Assembly (NCBI GenBank): GCA_964428475.1
Contig: CAYRYO010000013.1
Location: 1-36,617 of the forward strand
Source: JARICQ01 sp964428475
GTDB taxonomy: Bacteria; Bacillota; Clostridia; Tissierellales; Tissierellaceae
Length of the DNA stretch: 36,617 nucleotides
Direction: 5' to 3'
Of this stretch, positions 27,167-34,940 are shown piece after piece (position 1 is the stretch's first letter; each line of letters starts with the position of its first letter). The translations under genes were made by a program, and so were the position numbers. Below the pieces are notes generated by a model that saw only the letters and a list, made by a program, of their open reading frames with translations, did not search any database and was not told the DNA's origin.

Positions 27167-27751
27167 TCATCTCCTAATTTCCATTCCCAAGCCTTCCATA
27201 ATCCTCAATGCATTTTCATGATCTTTATTATCTTTACTCTTGCAAAGTGAAGCATGTATAATAATATTAGCTTGAGGAAATGTACTTTGAATGCATATGG
27301 CATTTGCAAGAATGCATATATGAGTTTCTACTCCCACAAATTCAATTTCCTTAATTGTATCTTGTTCTTCTTTAAACTTTTCCTGAAATTTCAACAAACT
27401 TCTAGGTGGAATAGCATAATATGATTTTTTAATCTTTTTATGCTTGTCTAGATATTGCTTTAAGATACCATAGGGTTCATAAGCCCATCTTTCTTCACCA
27501 TTTGATTCTCTTTCCTGAATTTCTATACTTTCTTTATTGTTAAGATTGCTTGTTTTTTTATTATCCTTCCAAAGATTATTTTTATTCCCTCCAATAGGAA
27601 TGTCTGAAGTATAGTATATATATTCCCCCTTTATCTCACATTCCTTTATTTTATTTATTATACCTTCTACTATCTTTTCTGCATCATTTACATACCTTTT
27701 CCCTTTTTCCCTGTCTATATAATCATTTTGAACATCTATAATAAATAACAT
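27167..27751 (-). CDS. Isochorismatase/nicotinamidase-family hydrolase
   Basis: A 194-residue alpha/beta cysteine hydrolase. The catalytic triad is visible as D6 (LFIIDVQNDY), a Lys near 109 (KKSYYAIPP) and C146 in FVGVETHICILANA. The cis-peptide-forming GVETHIC motif is typical. Family members hydrolyse nicotinamide, isochorismate or ureido/amide groups. This protein most resembles clostridial amidases annotated as cysteine hydrolases; the middle (about 55-90) is a charged insertion-like region. Substrate not determined. It is transcribed alone. Confidence 0.85.
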   Translation of the reverse strand: MLFIIDVQNDYIDREKGKRYVNDAEKIVEGIINKIKECEIKGEYIYYTSDIPIGGNKNNLWKDNKKTSNLNNKESIEIQERESNGEERWAYEPYGILKQYLDKHKKIKKSYYAIPPRSLLKFQEKFKEEQDTIKEIEFVGVETHICILANAICIQSTFPQANIIIHASLCKSKDNKDHENALRIMEGLGMEIRR

Positions 27752-27834
27752 AATTCAGCCCCTAACAATAATTTTAACTTTAGAATATATTATATCCATT
27801 AAAATTATTGTTATTAACAGGATTTCTATATAAC

Positions 27835-27872
27835 AAAAGTAACCATGGGCATTTACATGATTACTTTTATTG
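27835..27872 (-). terminator. Terminator of the methyl-accepting chemotaxis gene
   Basis: A 13-bp stem (27868-27856 with 27847-27835), fully paired on the minus strand through one G-U pair, followed by TTTTGTTATA. Confidence 0.65.
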
Positions 27873-27888
27873 TTTTATCTATTTATTG

Positions 27889-29940
27889 CTATACCTTGAA
27901 TTTATTTATTTGTTTATTTAAATTAATTGAAAGTTCATTTAATCTTTCAGCACTTCTTGCCACTTCTTCTACAGCAGCTGTTTGTTGTTCCATAGAAGCT
28001 GTAACTTCTTCAGATGCTGCTGCAGTCTCTTGTGATACTGCTGAGATATTTTCAATTGAATTAACAATTTCATCTTTATCATCATTTATTATGTCAATAG
28101 AATTGTTGATATTTTCTATTTCATTTGTAATCATTTCAATAGATCTATAAATTTTATCAAAGGTTAGATTAACACTTGTAACTGCATTTGTTTGTTCCTG
28201 AGATATTAATTTCACTTCATCCATTATACTAACTGTGTTATTGCTTTCAATTTGTAATTCTTCTACTATTTGTCTTATCTTATCAGTAGCATCTCCAGAG
28301 CCTTCTGCAAGTTTTCTTATCTCATCTGCCACTACAGCAAAACCCTTTCCTGCTTCTCCTGCTCTTGCAGCTTCTATAGATGCATTTAATGCAAGCAAGT
28401 TTGTTTGTCCAGCTATTGAGGATATAGTTTCTAATATTCCACCAATATTATTTGATTTGGTATTTAATTGTTCTATTGCATTTTCTATTCTAATCATAGA
28501 TTGATTGTTTGAATTTGTCTTTTCAATAAGTTCCTTAACTGCAATAATCCCTGATTTATTTGCATTAATTGCTTCATTTGCACTTTTATTCATTCCATAA
28601 CTATTATTCTTTAATGCTTCAAACCTTTTATCTAGCGAAGTGGCTATTATTGCACCTCTTTCTGCATCTTCAGCCTGCTCTTCAGCACCTCTTGCTATTT
28701 CATCAACAGTTCTTGATATCTCATCAGAAGAGGCCGATGTTTCTTCCGATGTTGCAGCTAGATTAGTCGCTGCATTGGATACCTCATCACTAACTGTACT
28801 AGCATCAGTTAGTAGATTTCTTATGTTTTCAATCATAGAATTAAAACTTTTGGAGAGCATACCAATTTCATCCCTTGAATCAATCTCTGAATGTATAGTA
28901 AAGTCACCACTTGCAAGTGATTCTGCAGTTACTTTAAGGGTCGTCATTTTTTTAGCTAAGCTATTTGTATATATAGCAATCCCAATACTAACAATAATCA
29001 AACTAATTATAAAGGCAATAAACATGTTTTTAAGCAATATTCCTAGGGAAGAATATAACTCTTTTTCAGATATTATGAGACCTATAATCCAATTTGTTTG
29101 TGGAATCTGAGAATAATACAATTGATATTTTTCTTTTCCATCTAAATAGGTATAGTTACCTTCTTTTTCTTCTAGTATCTTCACGCCTAGAGCTGCAAGA
29201 CTTTCATTAGATTCATTTAAAATATTTTCCTTCATTATTTTCCCTAAATCCTTATCAGCTATATATATTCCATCTTCATTAAGCAAAAATGCCCAACCAG
29301 TTTCTCCAACAGTTGAGCTACTTATCAATGTTTGTATACTATTTAAGTCAATATCTGCAGAAATTACCCCTGCTGCCTTTTGTGAATTATCAAAGAACGG
29401 AACGGAGGTAGTAATCATTGTAATATCAGATGTTTCGTCATAATACGGATCGCTCCATACAGATGTATCTTTAGTCTTAATAGCATCACTGTACCAATCA
29501 TAATTAAAATAATTATATTCTTCATTGCTATATTCCATAGTTAGTGATATTTTTCCATTATCTTCATATGCATAGGGTCCGAAGTATTTTTGTCCTACAT
29601 CAAAACCATATGGCTCAAACCATATACCAGAGCCAAAAGTATCTTCATTGGTGGTGACAACTTTTTCGATCATGGCAATATATGATTCTTGATTAGCTGT
29701 AGGAATGGAAGCTTCTACTGTCTTTGCTAAGGTTATGGCTAATTGATTATGATTTGATAATCTTTTTTCAACTCCTTCTGTAATATAATTTAATTGTGAA
29801 TTCATTTTTTCTGCAATCTCATCATTAATTATAGATTTTGAGTAAAAATAACCTATCAGCGAAATTGCCATCATTCCTAAAACAACTAAAGGTAACAAAA
29901 TACTTAGTAGTGCTGATCTAATACTTTTAAATTTTGTCAT
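27889..29940 (-). CDS. Methyl-accepting chemotaxis protein
   Basis: A 683-residue transmembrane receptor. TM1 is near 12-34, a large extracytoplasmic dCache_1-like domain follows (about 40-300; FGSGIWFEPYGFD and SVPFFDNSQKAAGVISADID are typical), TM2 near 303-325, then HAMP (about 330-385) and the long helical signalling domain. The hairpin tip for CheA/CheW is EAARAGEAGKGFAVVADEIR. dCache ligands are often amino acids, but this one is not identified. It should work with CheV (13664-14572). The C-terminus ends in NKQINKFKV without a CheR-docking pentapeptide. Confidence 0.95.
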   Translation of the reverse strand: MTKFKSIRSALLSILLPLVVLGMMAISLIGYFYSKSIINDEIAEKMNSQLNYITEGVEKRLSNHNQLAITLAKTVEASIPTANQESYIAMIEKVVTTNEDTFGSGIWFEPYGFDVGQKYFGPYAYEDNGKISLTMEYSNEEYNYFNYDWYSDAIKTKDTSVWSDPYYDETSDITMITTSVPFFDNSQKAAGVISADIDLNSIQTLISSSTVGETGWAFLLNEDGIYIADKDLGKIMKENILNESNESLAALGVKILEEKEGNYTYLDGKEKYQLYYSQIPQTNWIIGLIISEKELYSSLGILLKNMFIAFIISLIIVSIGIAIYTNSLAKKMTTLKVTAESLASGDFTIHSEIDSRDEIGMLSKSFNSMIENIRNLLTDASTVSDEVSNAATNLAATSEETSASSDEISRTVDEIARGAEEQAEDAERGAIIATSLDKRFEALKNNSYGMNKSANEAINANKSGIIAVKELIEKTNSNNQSMIRIENAIEQLNTKSNNIGGILETISSIAGQTNLLALNASIEAARAGEAGKGFAVVADEIRKLAEGSGDATDKIRQIVEELQIESNNTVSIMDEVKLISQEQTNAVTSVNLTFDKIYRSIEMITNEIENINNSIDIINDDKDEIVNSIENISAVSQETAAASEEVTASMEQQTAAVEEVARSAERLNELSINLNKQINKFKV

Positions 29941-29981
29941 ATGTAGCCCCCCATTTCATATGTTATATAACTATATATACC

Positions 29982-30015
29982 CCTATCGGAGTTTAGAAAA
30001 CATTGGATTATCAAT
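29982..30015 (-). promoter_or_regulatory. Possible sigma-D (flagellar) promoter of the MCP gene
   Basis: On the minus strand TAAT, 16 bp, TCCGATAG resembles the flagellar/chemotaxis sigma-D consensus TAAA-N15-GCCGATAT. It lies about 50 bp upstream of the MCP start. Two bases differ, so this is only suggestive. Confidence 0.35.
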
Positions 30016-30127
30016 CTAGCATCTGTTATTATATGCTTATATAGGCTTAAAAGCAAGATTCACTAAGGGCATTAATTATAATCTATCCCTGTACTTAAAT
30101 ATGCATTAAGAATTTGGAGGAATTAAA

Positions 30128-30829
30128 ATGCTAAAAATTATAGTAATTCATGGACAATCACATAAGGGTAGTACTTATCATATCACCAAACAAATAATTG
30201 ATAAAATTTCAGATACTGACATAACAATTAATGAGTATTTTATGCCAAATGATACACCTGATTATTGTATTGGATGCTATAAATGCTTTAATGAAAGTGA
30301 AAATAATTGTCCTCACGCAGAAAAAGTACAAAAAATTGTTAAATCAATGGAAGAATCCGATATTATTATAATGAATTCACCAACATATTGTTATCAAATG
30401 ACAGGACAACTAAAAACATTTCTAGACCACTTAGGATATATGTGGCTTCCTCATAGGCCAAAGGAAAGTATGTTTAATAAGGTGGGTATTGTCGTTTCAA
30501 CTGCATCAGGAGTTGGTGCTAATAAGGTTGTAAAGGCATTAAAACAACAAATGTTTTGGATTGGCATATCTAGTGTTTTTAAGTATAGTAAAAATGTAAA
30601 TGCTTCTAGTTGGGATGAAGTTTCAAATAAGGTTAAAAAATCAATAGAAGAAGATATTGATAAGCTCTCGACTAAGATAAAAACTAAGATTGGAAATTCG
30701 AAACCAAATTTTAAATTGAAATTTATATTTAAAGTAATGGCAAAGATGCAAAAATCAAATGATTGGAATATTACTGATAAAAACTATTGGAAAGAAAATG
30801 GTTGGCTGGATAAAAATAAACCTTGGTAA
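30128..30829 (+). CDS. NAD(P)H-dependent FMN reductase (flavodoxin-like)
   Basis: A 233-residue flavoprotein with a flavodoxin fold. The FMN-phosphate loop is IVIHGQSHKGSTYHITKQI (5-23), the isoalloxazine loop is MNSPTYCYQMTGQLKTFLD. A cysteine-rich stretch CIGCYKCFNESENNC is typical of the iron-sulfur-flavoprotein-like NADPH-dependent FMN reductase group. ATG 30128 follows TTGGAGGA. The C-terminal tail carries KENGWLDKNKPW. It may act in redox stress or reduction of quinones or nitro compounds. It is a lone gene; no clear terminator follows, and the next 200 bp are gene debris. Confidence 0.85.
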   Translation: MLKIIVIHGQSHKGSTYHITKQIIDKISDTDITINEYFMPNDTPDYCIGCYKCFNESENNCPHAEKVQKIVKSMEESDIIIMNSPTYCYQMTGQLKTFLDHLGYMWLPHRPKESMFNKVGIVVSTASGVGANKVVKALKQQMFWIGISSVFKYSKNVNASSWDEVSNKVKKSIEEDIDKLSTKIKTKIGNSKPNFKLKFIFKVMAKMQKSNDWNITDKNYWKENGWLDKNKPW

Positions 30830-30838
30830 TAAAAACTA

Positions 30839-30957
30839 CTATTCTATTTTATGGTCAATCGCTTCCAAGCTCAGTAGCCAACTCTTTGTATCCAATCCTC
30901 CTCCAAATCCAACCAAGGCACCACCGTCATCTAAAATATCATTGCTGCTATTACCCT
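30839..30957 (-). pseudogene. ogt-like alkyltransferase remnant with internal deletion
   Basis: The minus-strand frame reads SSNDIL, then DDGGALVGFGGGLDTKSWLL and SLEAIDHKIE before TAG. The tail is nearly identical to that of the Ogt protein at 32813-33337 (GGALVGFGGGLDAKSWLLSL), and SSNDIL matches ASNDIL of its middle. Everything between, including the active site, is deleted. No start codon or ribosome binding site. A decayed paralogue. Confidence 0.75.
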
Positions 30958-30961
30958 TACA

Positions 30962-31012
30962 TCAAAACTCACTTTCTAGTAAGTTTTCAGGTATAGCAGC
31001 ACAAGATAAACC
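30962..31012 (-). pseudogene. Fragment of a sigma-54-dependent activator
   Basis: The minus-strand frame LSCAAIPENLLESEF before TGA matches the AAA+ segment CAAIPENLLESELFGYEKGAFTGA found in sigma-54 activators such as NtrC/NifA. Only about 15 residues survive. It directly precedes the ogt remnant and shares no operon with any intact gene here. Confidence 0.5.
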
Positions 31013-31032
31013 CCTTCACTATTATTAATCAT

Positions 31033-31629
31033 TTAATGATTCTCTTTTATTTTTAAAAATAATTCTGTTTGTGTAACTGCATGATATGGCACAACAAAAA
31101 ATAGTCCAACGCCAAGCAATAGCGCTCCTAACAAGTACCACCCAATAAAAGATAGATCAAGAACAAATATGTTTGACTTTATATTATTAGTCATTTCTTT
31201 TGTTAAAGAAAAAGCTTCGTGAGTTTCCATTTCCATGTTTTCTGCCAAAAGATAAGGTATGAAAAAATATTGATAAAATTTTACAATCCCTGGAATCACA
31301 AATAATAATGACCACAAAAAGATATATAAGTTCCTAAAAAACATAACTTTTACTACATTCATATAATTACTGGAAGTGAAAACTGAAAACAATAATGAGA
31401 TATTAACCTTATCCTTTTTCCCTTCTAGTAAAAGCTTCTTGTAACCAACTTCAATCGCTGGCATGATAAATACTACAGATATAAGCACGAAAACAAATAT
31501 TGCTTTAGTTATCATAGAAGTCACTATGCTAACAGTAGAAAATAATAATCCCCCTAATAACAAAGTAAAATAACTTGTTTTCAAAACATCCTTTGCATTT
31601 TGTTTTAATTCCCTTCTTGAAAAACTCAA
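31033..31629 (-). CDS. DUF975-family membrane protein
   Basis: A 198-residue integral membrane protein with about five hydrophobic segments (around 19-35, 42-62, 95-115, 152-175 and 176-190). The start MSFSRRELKQNAKDVLKTSY and the FPYLLAENMEMETHEAFSLTKEMT loop are typical of the DUF975 family common in Firmicutes. TTG 31629 lies 8 nt after AGGGGG. Function is unknown. It is a lone gene between two decayed regions. Confidence 0.8.
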   Translation of the reverse strand: MSFSRRELKQNAKDVLKTSYFTLLLGGLLFSTVSIVTSMITKAIFVFVLISVVFIMPAIEVGYKKLLLEGKKDKVNISLLFSVFTSSNYMNVVKVMFFRNLYIFLWSLLFVIPGIVKFYQYFFIPYLLAENMEMETHEAFSLTKEMTNNIKSNIFVLDLSFIGWYLLGALLLGVGLFFVVPYHAVTQTELFLKIKENH

Positions 31630-31838
31630 TTGAAACGCCCCCTTTTTTTTCGATTCATTTGTTTATACACCAAAGGATAATAATAGTTAGATATTTTTAT
31701 TTAAATTATTTTACGAAACTTAAAAGTACACATTGATATTTTTAATTCTTGATCTAAACCACCGTTATGGTAAAAGGTTACTTGTTCCAAGGAGAGAATG
31801 AAGAATACAATCAAATTTATTTCCCATATCAATAATCA
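31630..31838. other. Non-coding stretch without recognised features
   Basis: About 210 bp with stops in all frames and no clear RNA structure. It separates the DUF975 gene from a hicB fragment and may be decayed sequence. Confidence 0.5.
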
Positions 31839-32039
31839 TTATCTAACTGCTTTATATCCAATTATTTTATTTACACCTGCTCTTGTTGCCTCTTCATTTA
31901 GCCAACTTGGTATAGTTAGATTTTTCTTTACTGCTCTGTTCTCATTCTTTCTTCTATAGTCAGAAAAGTCTGCATCTACTAATGTCGCAATATCAAAGTC
32001 GGTGGGGTAATTAGTTATTTTAAAAACGCTTAAATCCAT
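31839..32039 (-). pseudogene. HicB-type antitoxin fragment
   Basis: About 66 residues matching the C-terminal part of HicB antitoxins: DIATLVDADFSDYRRKNENR followed by AVKKNLTIPSWLNEEATRAG and VNKIIGYKAVR. The N-terminal HicB half is missing, there is no ribosome binding site at the ATG 32039 and the first codons lie against the rubrerythrin terminator. The usual end of the DNA-binding helix (FSxxLQEAL) is also replaced. No hicA toxin is found nearby. Probably a dead antitoxin relic. Confidence 0.55.
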
Positions 32040-32051
32040 GCTGGGCACACT

Positions 32052-32086
32052 AAACAAAATATAGACACTATAATAGTGTCTATATT
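32052..32086 (-). terminator. Terminator of the rubrerythrin gene
   Basis: A 14-bp perfect inverted repeat with a single central base (32058-32086), followed on the minus strand by TTTTGTTT. Confidence 0.8.
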
Positions 32087-32093
32087 CTTTGTC

Positions 32094-32678
32094 TTAATAT
32101 GTTTGGCAGAATACTTCAAAATGGCCTCTGGCATGAGCGCAAGCTGGACATACATCTGGTGCAGATTTCCCTTTATGTATGTAGCCACAATTATTACATT
32201 TCCATTCTACTTCCTCATCTTTTTCAAATACCTTATTGTTTTCAATATTTGCTAATAGCTTTCTATATCTTAACTCATGACGTTCTTCTACTTCTCCTAT
32301 TTCTCTCCATACATATGCTATTTCAGGAAATCCTTCATCTTCAGCTATATCTGCAAATTTTGGATAAAGGTCTGTCCACTCTTCATTTTCTCCCTCTGCT
32401 GCTGCTAATAAGTTTGATTTAGTATCTCCTAATCCTACAGGAAATTCAGCACTTATTTCTACAGCTTCACCTTTCAAACTTTCATTTAAAAATTTAAAGA
32501 ATCTTTTTGCATGTTCTTTTTCATTTTCTGCTGTTTCTAAAAATATATTAGACATTTGTACATAACCCTCTTTTTTTGCCTGAGATGCATAATATGTATA
32601 TCTAGTCCTAGCTTGAGACTCTCCTGCAAATGATTTCATCAAATTTTCTGCTGTTTTTGTTCCCTTTAAAGATTTCAT
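32094..32678 (-). CDS. Rubrerythrin
   Basis: A 194-residue non-heme diiron peroxidase. The N-terminal four-helix domain shows iron ligands E20 (SFAGESQAR), E53 and H56 (ENEKEH) and the second ExxH pair (GEVEERHE). The C-terminal rubredoxin-like domain has C161/C164 and C177/C180 (CNNCGY and CPACAHARG). It reduces hydrogen peroxide with electrons from rubredoxin or NAD(P)H-linked reductases and protects anaerobes from oxidative stress. ATG 32678 follows AGGGGG. A 21-bp palindrome upstream (32719-32739) overlaps the -10 region and may be an operator. It neighbours the Ogt gene on the same strand. Confidence 0.96.
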   Translation of the reverse strand: MKSLKGTKTAENLMKSFAGESQARTRYTYYASQAKKEGYVQMSNIFLETAENEKEHAKRFFKFLNESLKGEAVEISAEFPVGLGDTKSNLLAAAEGENEEWTDLYPKFADIAEDEGFPEIAYVWREIGEVEERHELRYRKLLANIENNKVFEKDEEVEWKCNNCGYIHKGKSAPDVCPACAHARGHFEVFCQTY

Positions 32679-32718
32679 TAATATAGCCCCCTCGTATAAT
32701 TTAAAATATTAATTTACC

Positions 32719-32739
32719 AAATATGATTATATCATATTT
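32719..32739. promoter_or_regulatory. Palindromic operator candidate upstream of rubrerythrin
   Basis: A perfect inverted repeat with 9-bp arms (AAATATGAT/ATCATATTT) around TAT. On the minus strand it includes TATAAT, so a bound regulator would block the -10 box. It is A+T-rich like PerR/Fur-type sites but does not match the PerR consensus, so the regulator is unassigned. Confidence 0.4.
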
Positions 32740-32812
32740 AAATTGAAACACTACAATAAACCATATCCTTTGGTGGATTTGTCTTTCCTACCACCATTAT
32801 AACTTTATTATC

Positions 32813-33337
32813 TTACTTGTTATTATTATATTTATGATCAATACCTTCTAAACTCAAGAGCCAACTCTTTGCATCCAATCCTCCTCCAAATCCAACCAAG
32901 GCACCGCCGGTACCGATTACCCTATGTCATGGTACAAAATAGGAAATAGGATTATGATGATTAGCCTGTCCCACGGCTCGAGAAGCTTTAGCTTTCCCTA
33001 TCTTAGAAGCTATTTGTCCATAGCTACGGGTTTCTCCATACGGTATAGTCTTCAAAGCCTCCCATACCTTTTTTCGAAATGGTGTACCAATTAACTGTAA
33101 TGGTACATTTAACGTCTCGCTTTCTCCTAAGAAATAGGCTTTTAATTGTACTTTTGCAGTGTTTAAAATGTCATTGCTAGCTTCTTGTAGTATACAATCC
33201 GGCAAATACTTGACAAGCCAATCATGCATTCCTAAATCATCTTGTCTTTGGCTAGAGCAGTATACTAAACCTTCATAAGTAGATGCTAAATGGACCAATC
33301 CTATTGGTGTGTCAAGTTTGTCCCAGTAACAAATCAT
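32813..33337 (-). CDS. ogt: O6-alkylguanine-DNA alkyltransferase with selenocysteine at the active site (Ogt-like)
   Basis: The family's active-site motif is P-C-H-R. Here the frame reads ISYFVP-TGA-HRVIGTGGALVGFG and continues without interruption to TAA 32813-32815, so the TGA (32927-32929) replaces exactly the alkyl-accepting Cys codon. Everything else is conserved: the N-terminal ICYWDKLDTPIGLVHLAS, the helix-turn-helix Arg region TPFRKKVWEALKTIPYGETR, and RAVGQANHHNP (usually RAVGxANxxNP). The full protein is 174 residues from ATG 33337 (Sec at about 137), normal for the family; ATG 33346 abuts AGGAG and is too close. A stem-loop follows the TGA by 12 nt (32900-32914), fitting a SECIS. 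A second likely selenoprotein lies at 23779. Without Sec decoding it would be a 136-residue truncated protein lacking the active site. Confidence 0.8.
32900..32914 (-). promoter_or_regulatory. Candidate SECIS hairpin in the ogt reading frame
   Basis: On the minus strand GGTACC pairs with GGTGCC (one G-U) around a GGC loop, starting 12 nt after the TGA. This is the distance at which bacterial SelB-binding stem-loops sit. The stem is short, so it supports the call only moderately. Confidence 0.45.
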
Positions 33338-33378
33338 AGTATTCATCTCCTATTATCTTCTGTCAATTTATTACTAAC

Positions 33379-33407
33379 ATGATATCATTGTTTTTATAAT
33401 TTTACAA
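33379..33407 (-). promoter_or_regulatory. Promoter of the ogt gene
   Basis: On the minus strand TTGTAA (33407-33402), 17 bp, TATCAT (33384-33379). It lies about 40 bp upstream of the start codon. Confidence 0.5.
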
Positions 33408-33409
33408 CG

Positions 33410-33427
33410 ATGGGTTTATTTACCCAT
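33410..33427. promoter_or_regulatory. Inverted repeat just upstream of the ogt promoter
   Basis: ATGGGT-ttattt-ACCCAT, perfect 6-bp arms, immediately upstream of the -35 box. It may be an operator or activator site, possibly linked to the alkylation response; nothing in the window identifies the regulator. Confidence 0.3.
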
Positions 33428-33499
33428 TTATCAATGTACAAGTTTTAAAAATCTGGCATCATATGAAAGAGAAATAGTTCACAACATGATAAAATAGTA

Positions 33500-33555
33500 A
33501 GATAAGAGCTCAAATTTAGTAATAATAATGCTTTGAGCTCTTATCTTTATTTTTA
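33500..33555. terminator. Terminator after the nitroreductase gene
   Basis: A perfect 15-bp stem (33500-33514 with 33532-33546) with a 17-nt loop. It lies between the nitroreductase stop and the ogt promoter region and should end the pirin-nitroreductase transcript on the minus strand. Confidence 0.75.
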
Positions 33556-33559
33556 GCTT

Positions 33560-34159
33560 TTATTTATATACTATTATTCTGTCTTCTAAAGGTTTGAATT
33601 CTTTCTCCCCTGGATTTGATGTTGGTTTTCCAAATGGCATTTGTGCTCTCATTTTCCAACCATCCGGTATCTTCCATTCTTTTTTTACCTCTTCTTCTAT
33701 AAGTTCATTATAATGTTGAAGTGATGCACCATAACCTTCCAATTGAAGCGATGTCCAAATATTAAATTGGTGCATTCCACTTGATTCTTTTGACCATATT
33801 GGAAAATTATCTTTATATGTTGGGAATTCTTTTTGTAAATATTCTACTGTATTATGATCTTCAAAGAATAATATAGTACCATAGCCTGCATTAAACGAGT
33901 TTATTTTTTCTTCAGTTGAAGCAAACTTATCTGCAGCTACTATTTTTCTCAGTGCTTCTTTAGTTATATACCATAACTTTGTATGATGCTTATCTAGTAA
34001 TAATACTACTCTAGCCGTTTGTGAGTTAAATGCTGATGGTGTATGCTTTACTGCATGTTCTATTATTTCTTTAATCTTGTCATCAGATACTACTTGATCT
34101 TTGCTGATTCCATAATGTGTTCTTCTTCCCTCTATTGCTTCATAAAAATTCTTTGTCAT
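33560..34159 (-). CDS. Nitroreductase-family protein (HBN1/YodC-like)
   Basis: A 199-residue FMN-dependent oxidoreductase of the fungal HBN1/YtjD-like nitroreductase group. It has the N-terminal FMN-phosphate motif RRTHYGIS, TPSAFNSQTARVVLL, the dimer region FPIWSKESSGMHQFNIWTSL, and the C-terminal MPFGKPTSNPGEKEFKPLEDR. Members reduce quinones or nitro compounds and are often induced by electrophiles. It lies 17 bp after a pirin gene in the same operon; in B. subtilis comparable pairs belong to quinone-responsive regulons. It ends in the terminator at 33500. Confidence 0.9.
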   Translation of the reverse strand: MTKNFYEAIEGRRTHYGISKDQVVSDDKIKEIIEHAVKHTPSAFNSQTARVVLLLDKHHTKLWYITKEALRKIVAADKFASTEEKINSFNAGYGTILFFEDHNTVEYLQKEFPTYKDNFPIWSKESSGMHQFNIWTSLQLEGYGASLQHYNELIEEEVKKEWKIPDGWKMRAQMPFGKPTSNPGEKEFKPLEDRIIVYK

Positions 34160-34176
34160 TTCTTATTCCTCCATTT

Positions 34177-34875
34177 TTAATCTTTTTTCATTTCTATAAT
34201 TAATACATGAGATATATCCTTTGATTTAATTATAATATCTTCTTCTACTATTTCTAATGCGTCTCTATCATTTAATATAATATTATTAACTTCTGAACTG
34301 CCTTCTATTTGCACTAAATATGCCTGTCTTCCTTCTCCTACTTTAAAATCTATTTCTTTGTGCTTATCTAATTCCAATACATAAATATTTGCATCTTGGT
34401 TTATTTTTATTGGTGCATCACCTTTAATACTTGATACTATTTGCAACCATTTGTTTTTTCTATCTTCCCATTTGAATCTATAATCTCCATAATTTGGAGT
34501 AAGCCCTTTTTTATCTGGAAGTAACCATATTTGTAAGAATCTAGATGTTGTATCTCCAAAATTGTGTTCAGTATGAGAAATGCCTGTTCCTGCGCTCATG
34601 TATTGTACATGACCTCTTGTAATAGTGTTTTTATTTCCAATTGTATCTCCATGATTAAGTTCTCCATCTACAACATATGATATTATCTCCATATCTCTAT
34701 GAGGATGCATTTCAAATCCCGTATTAGCTTTAACTAAATCATCATTTATTACCCTTAAAACTCCAAAATTCATATTGTCCTGATTATAGTAATTTGAAAA
34801 AGAAAAATGAAAGATACTTTTTAACCATCCTAAATCAGATTTACCCATATTTTTATTGTCTAATTTTCTTAACAT
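34177..34875 (-). CDS. Pirin-family bicupin
   Basis: A 232-residue metal-binding bicupin related to YhhW/pirin. The four metal ligands fall at canonical positions: H57, H59, H101 and E103 (MHPHRDMEIISYV and GTGISHTEHNFG). Some homologues have quercetin dioxygenase activity, others act in redox sensing. ATG 34875 follows GAAAGGAG. It is the first gene of an operon with the nitroreductase. The promoter is strong but is covered by an operator palindrome, and tandem TAGTTACTT repeats lie below it, which suggests tight repression, probably by a MarR/HxlR-type quinone or electrophile sensor located elsewhere. Confidence 0.93.
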   Translation of the reverse strand: MLRKLDNKNMGKSDLGWLKSIFHFSFSNYYNQDNMNFGVLRVINDDLVKANTGFEMHPHRDMEIISYVVDGELNHGDTIGNKNTITRGHVQYMSAGTGISHTEHNFGDTTSRFLQIWLLPDKKGLTPNYGDYRFKWEDRKNKWLQIVSSIKGDAPIKINQDANIYVLELDKHKEIDFKVGEGRQAYLVQIEGSSEVNNIILNDRDALEIVEEDIIIKSKDISHVLIIEMKKD

Positions 34876-34910
34876 GATTTTCTCCTTTCAATTTAACTAT
34901 TATTAATTTT

Positions 34911-34929
34911 TAGTTACTTTTAGTTACTT
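34911..34929. promoter_or_regulatory. Tandem TAGTTACTT repeats
   Basis: Two direct copies of TAGTTACTT (34911-34919 and 34921-34929), one helical turn apart, in the 5' untranslated region of the pirin operon. AGTAACT half-sites are common in HxlR-family operators. Function inferred. Confidence 0.4.
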
Positions 34930-34940
34930 GGTATATTTAT

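Noticed and set aside
28640..29110. Plus-strand open frame of 156 codons inside the chemoreceptor gene
   Set aside because: Antisense shadow of the repetitive helical domain, no ribosome binding site and no recognisable domain.
32771..32800. TGGTGG/CCACCA inverted repeat as terminator of ogt
   Set aside because: The stem is short, the loop is long and there is no T-run on the minus strand, so I do not call it a terminator.
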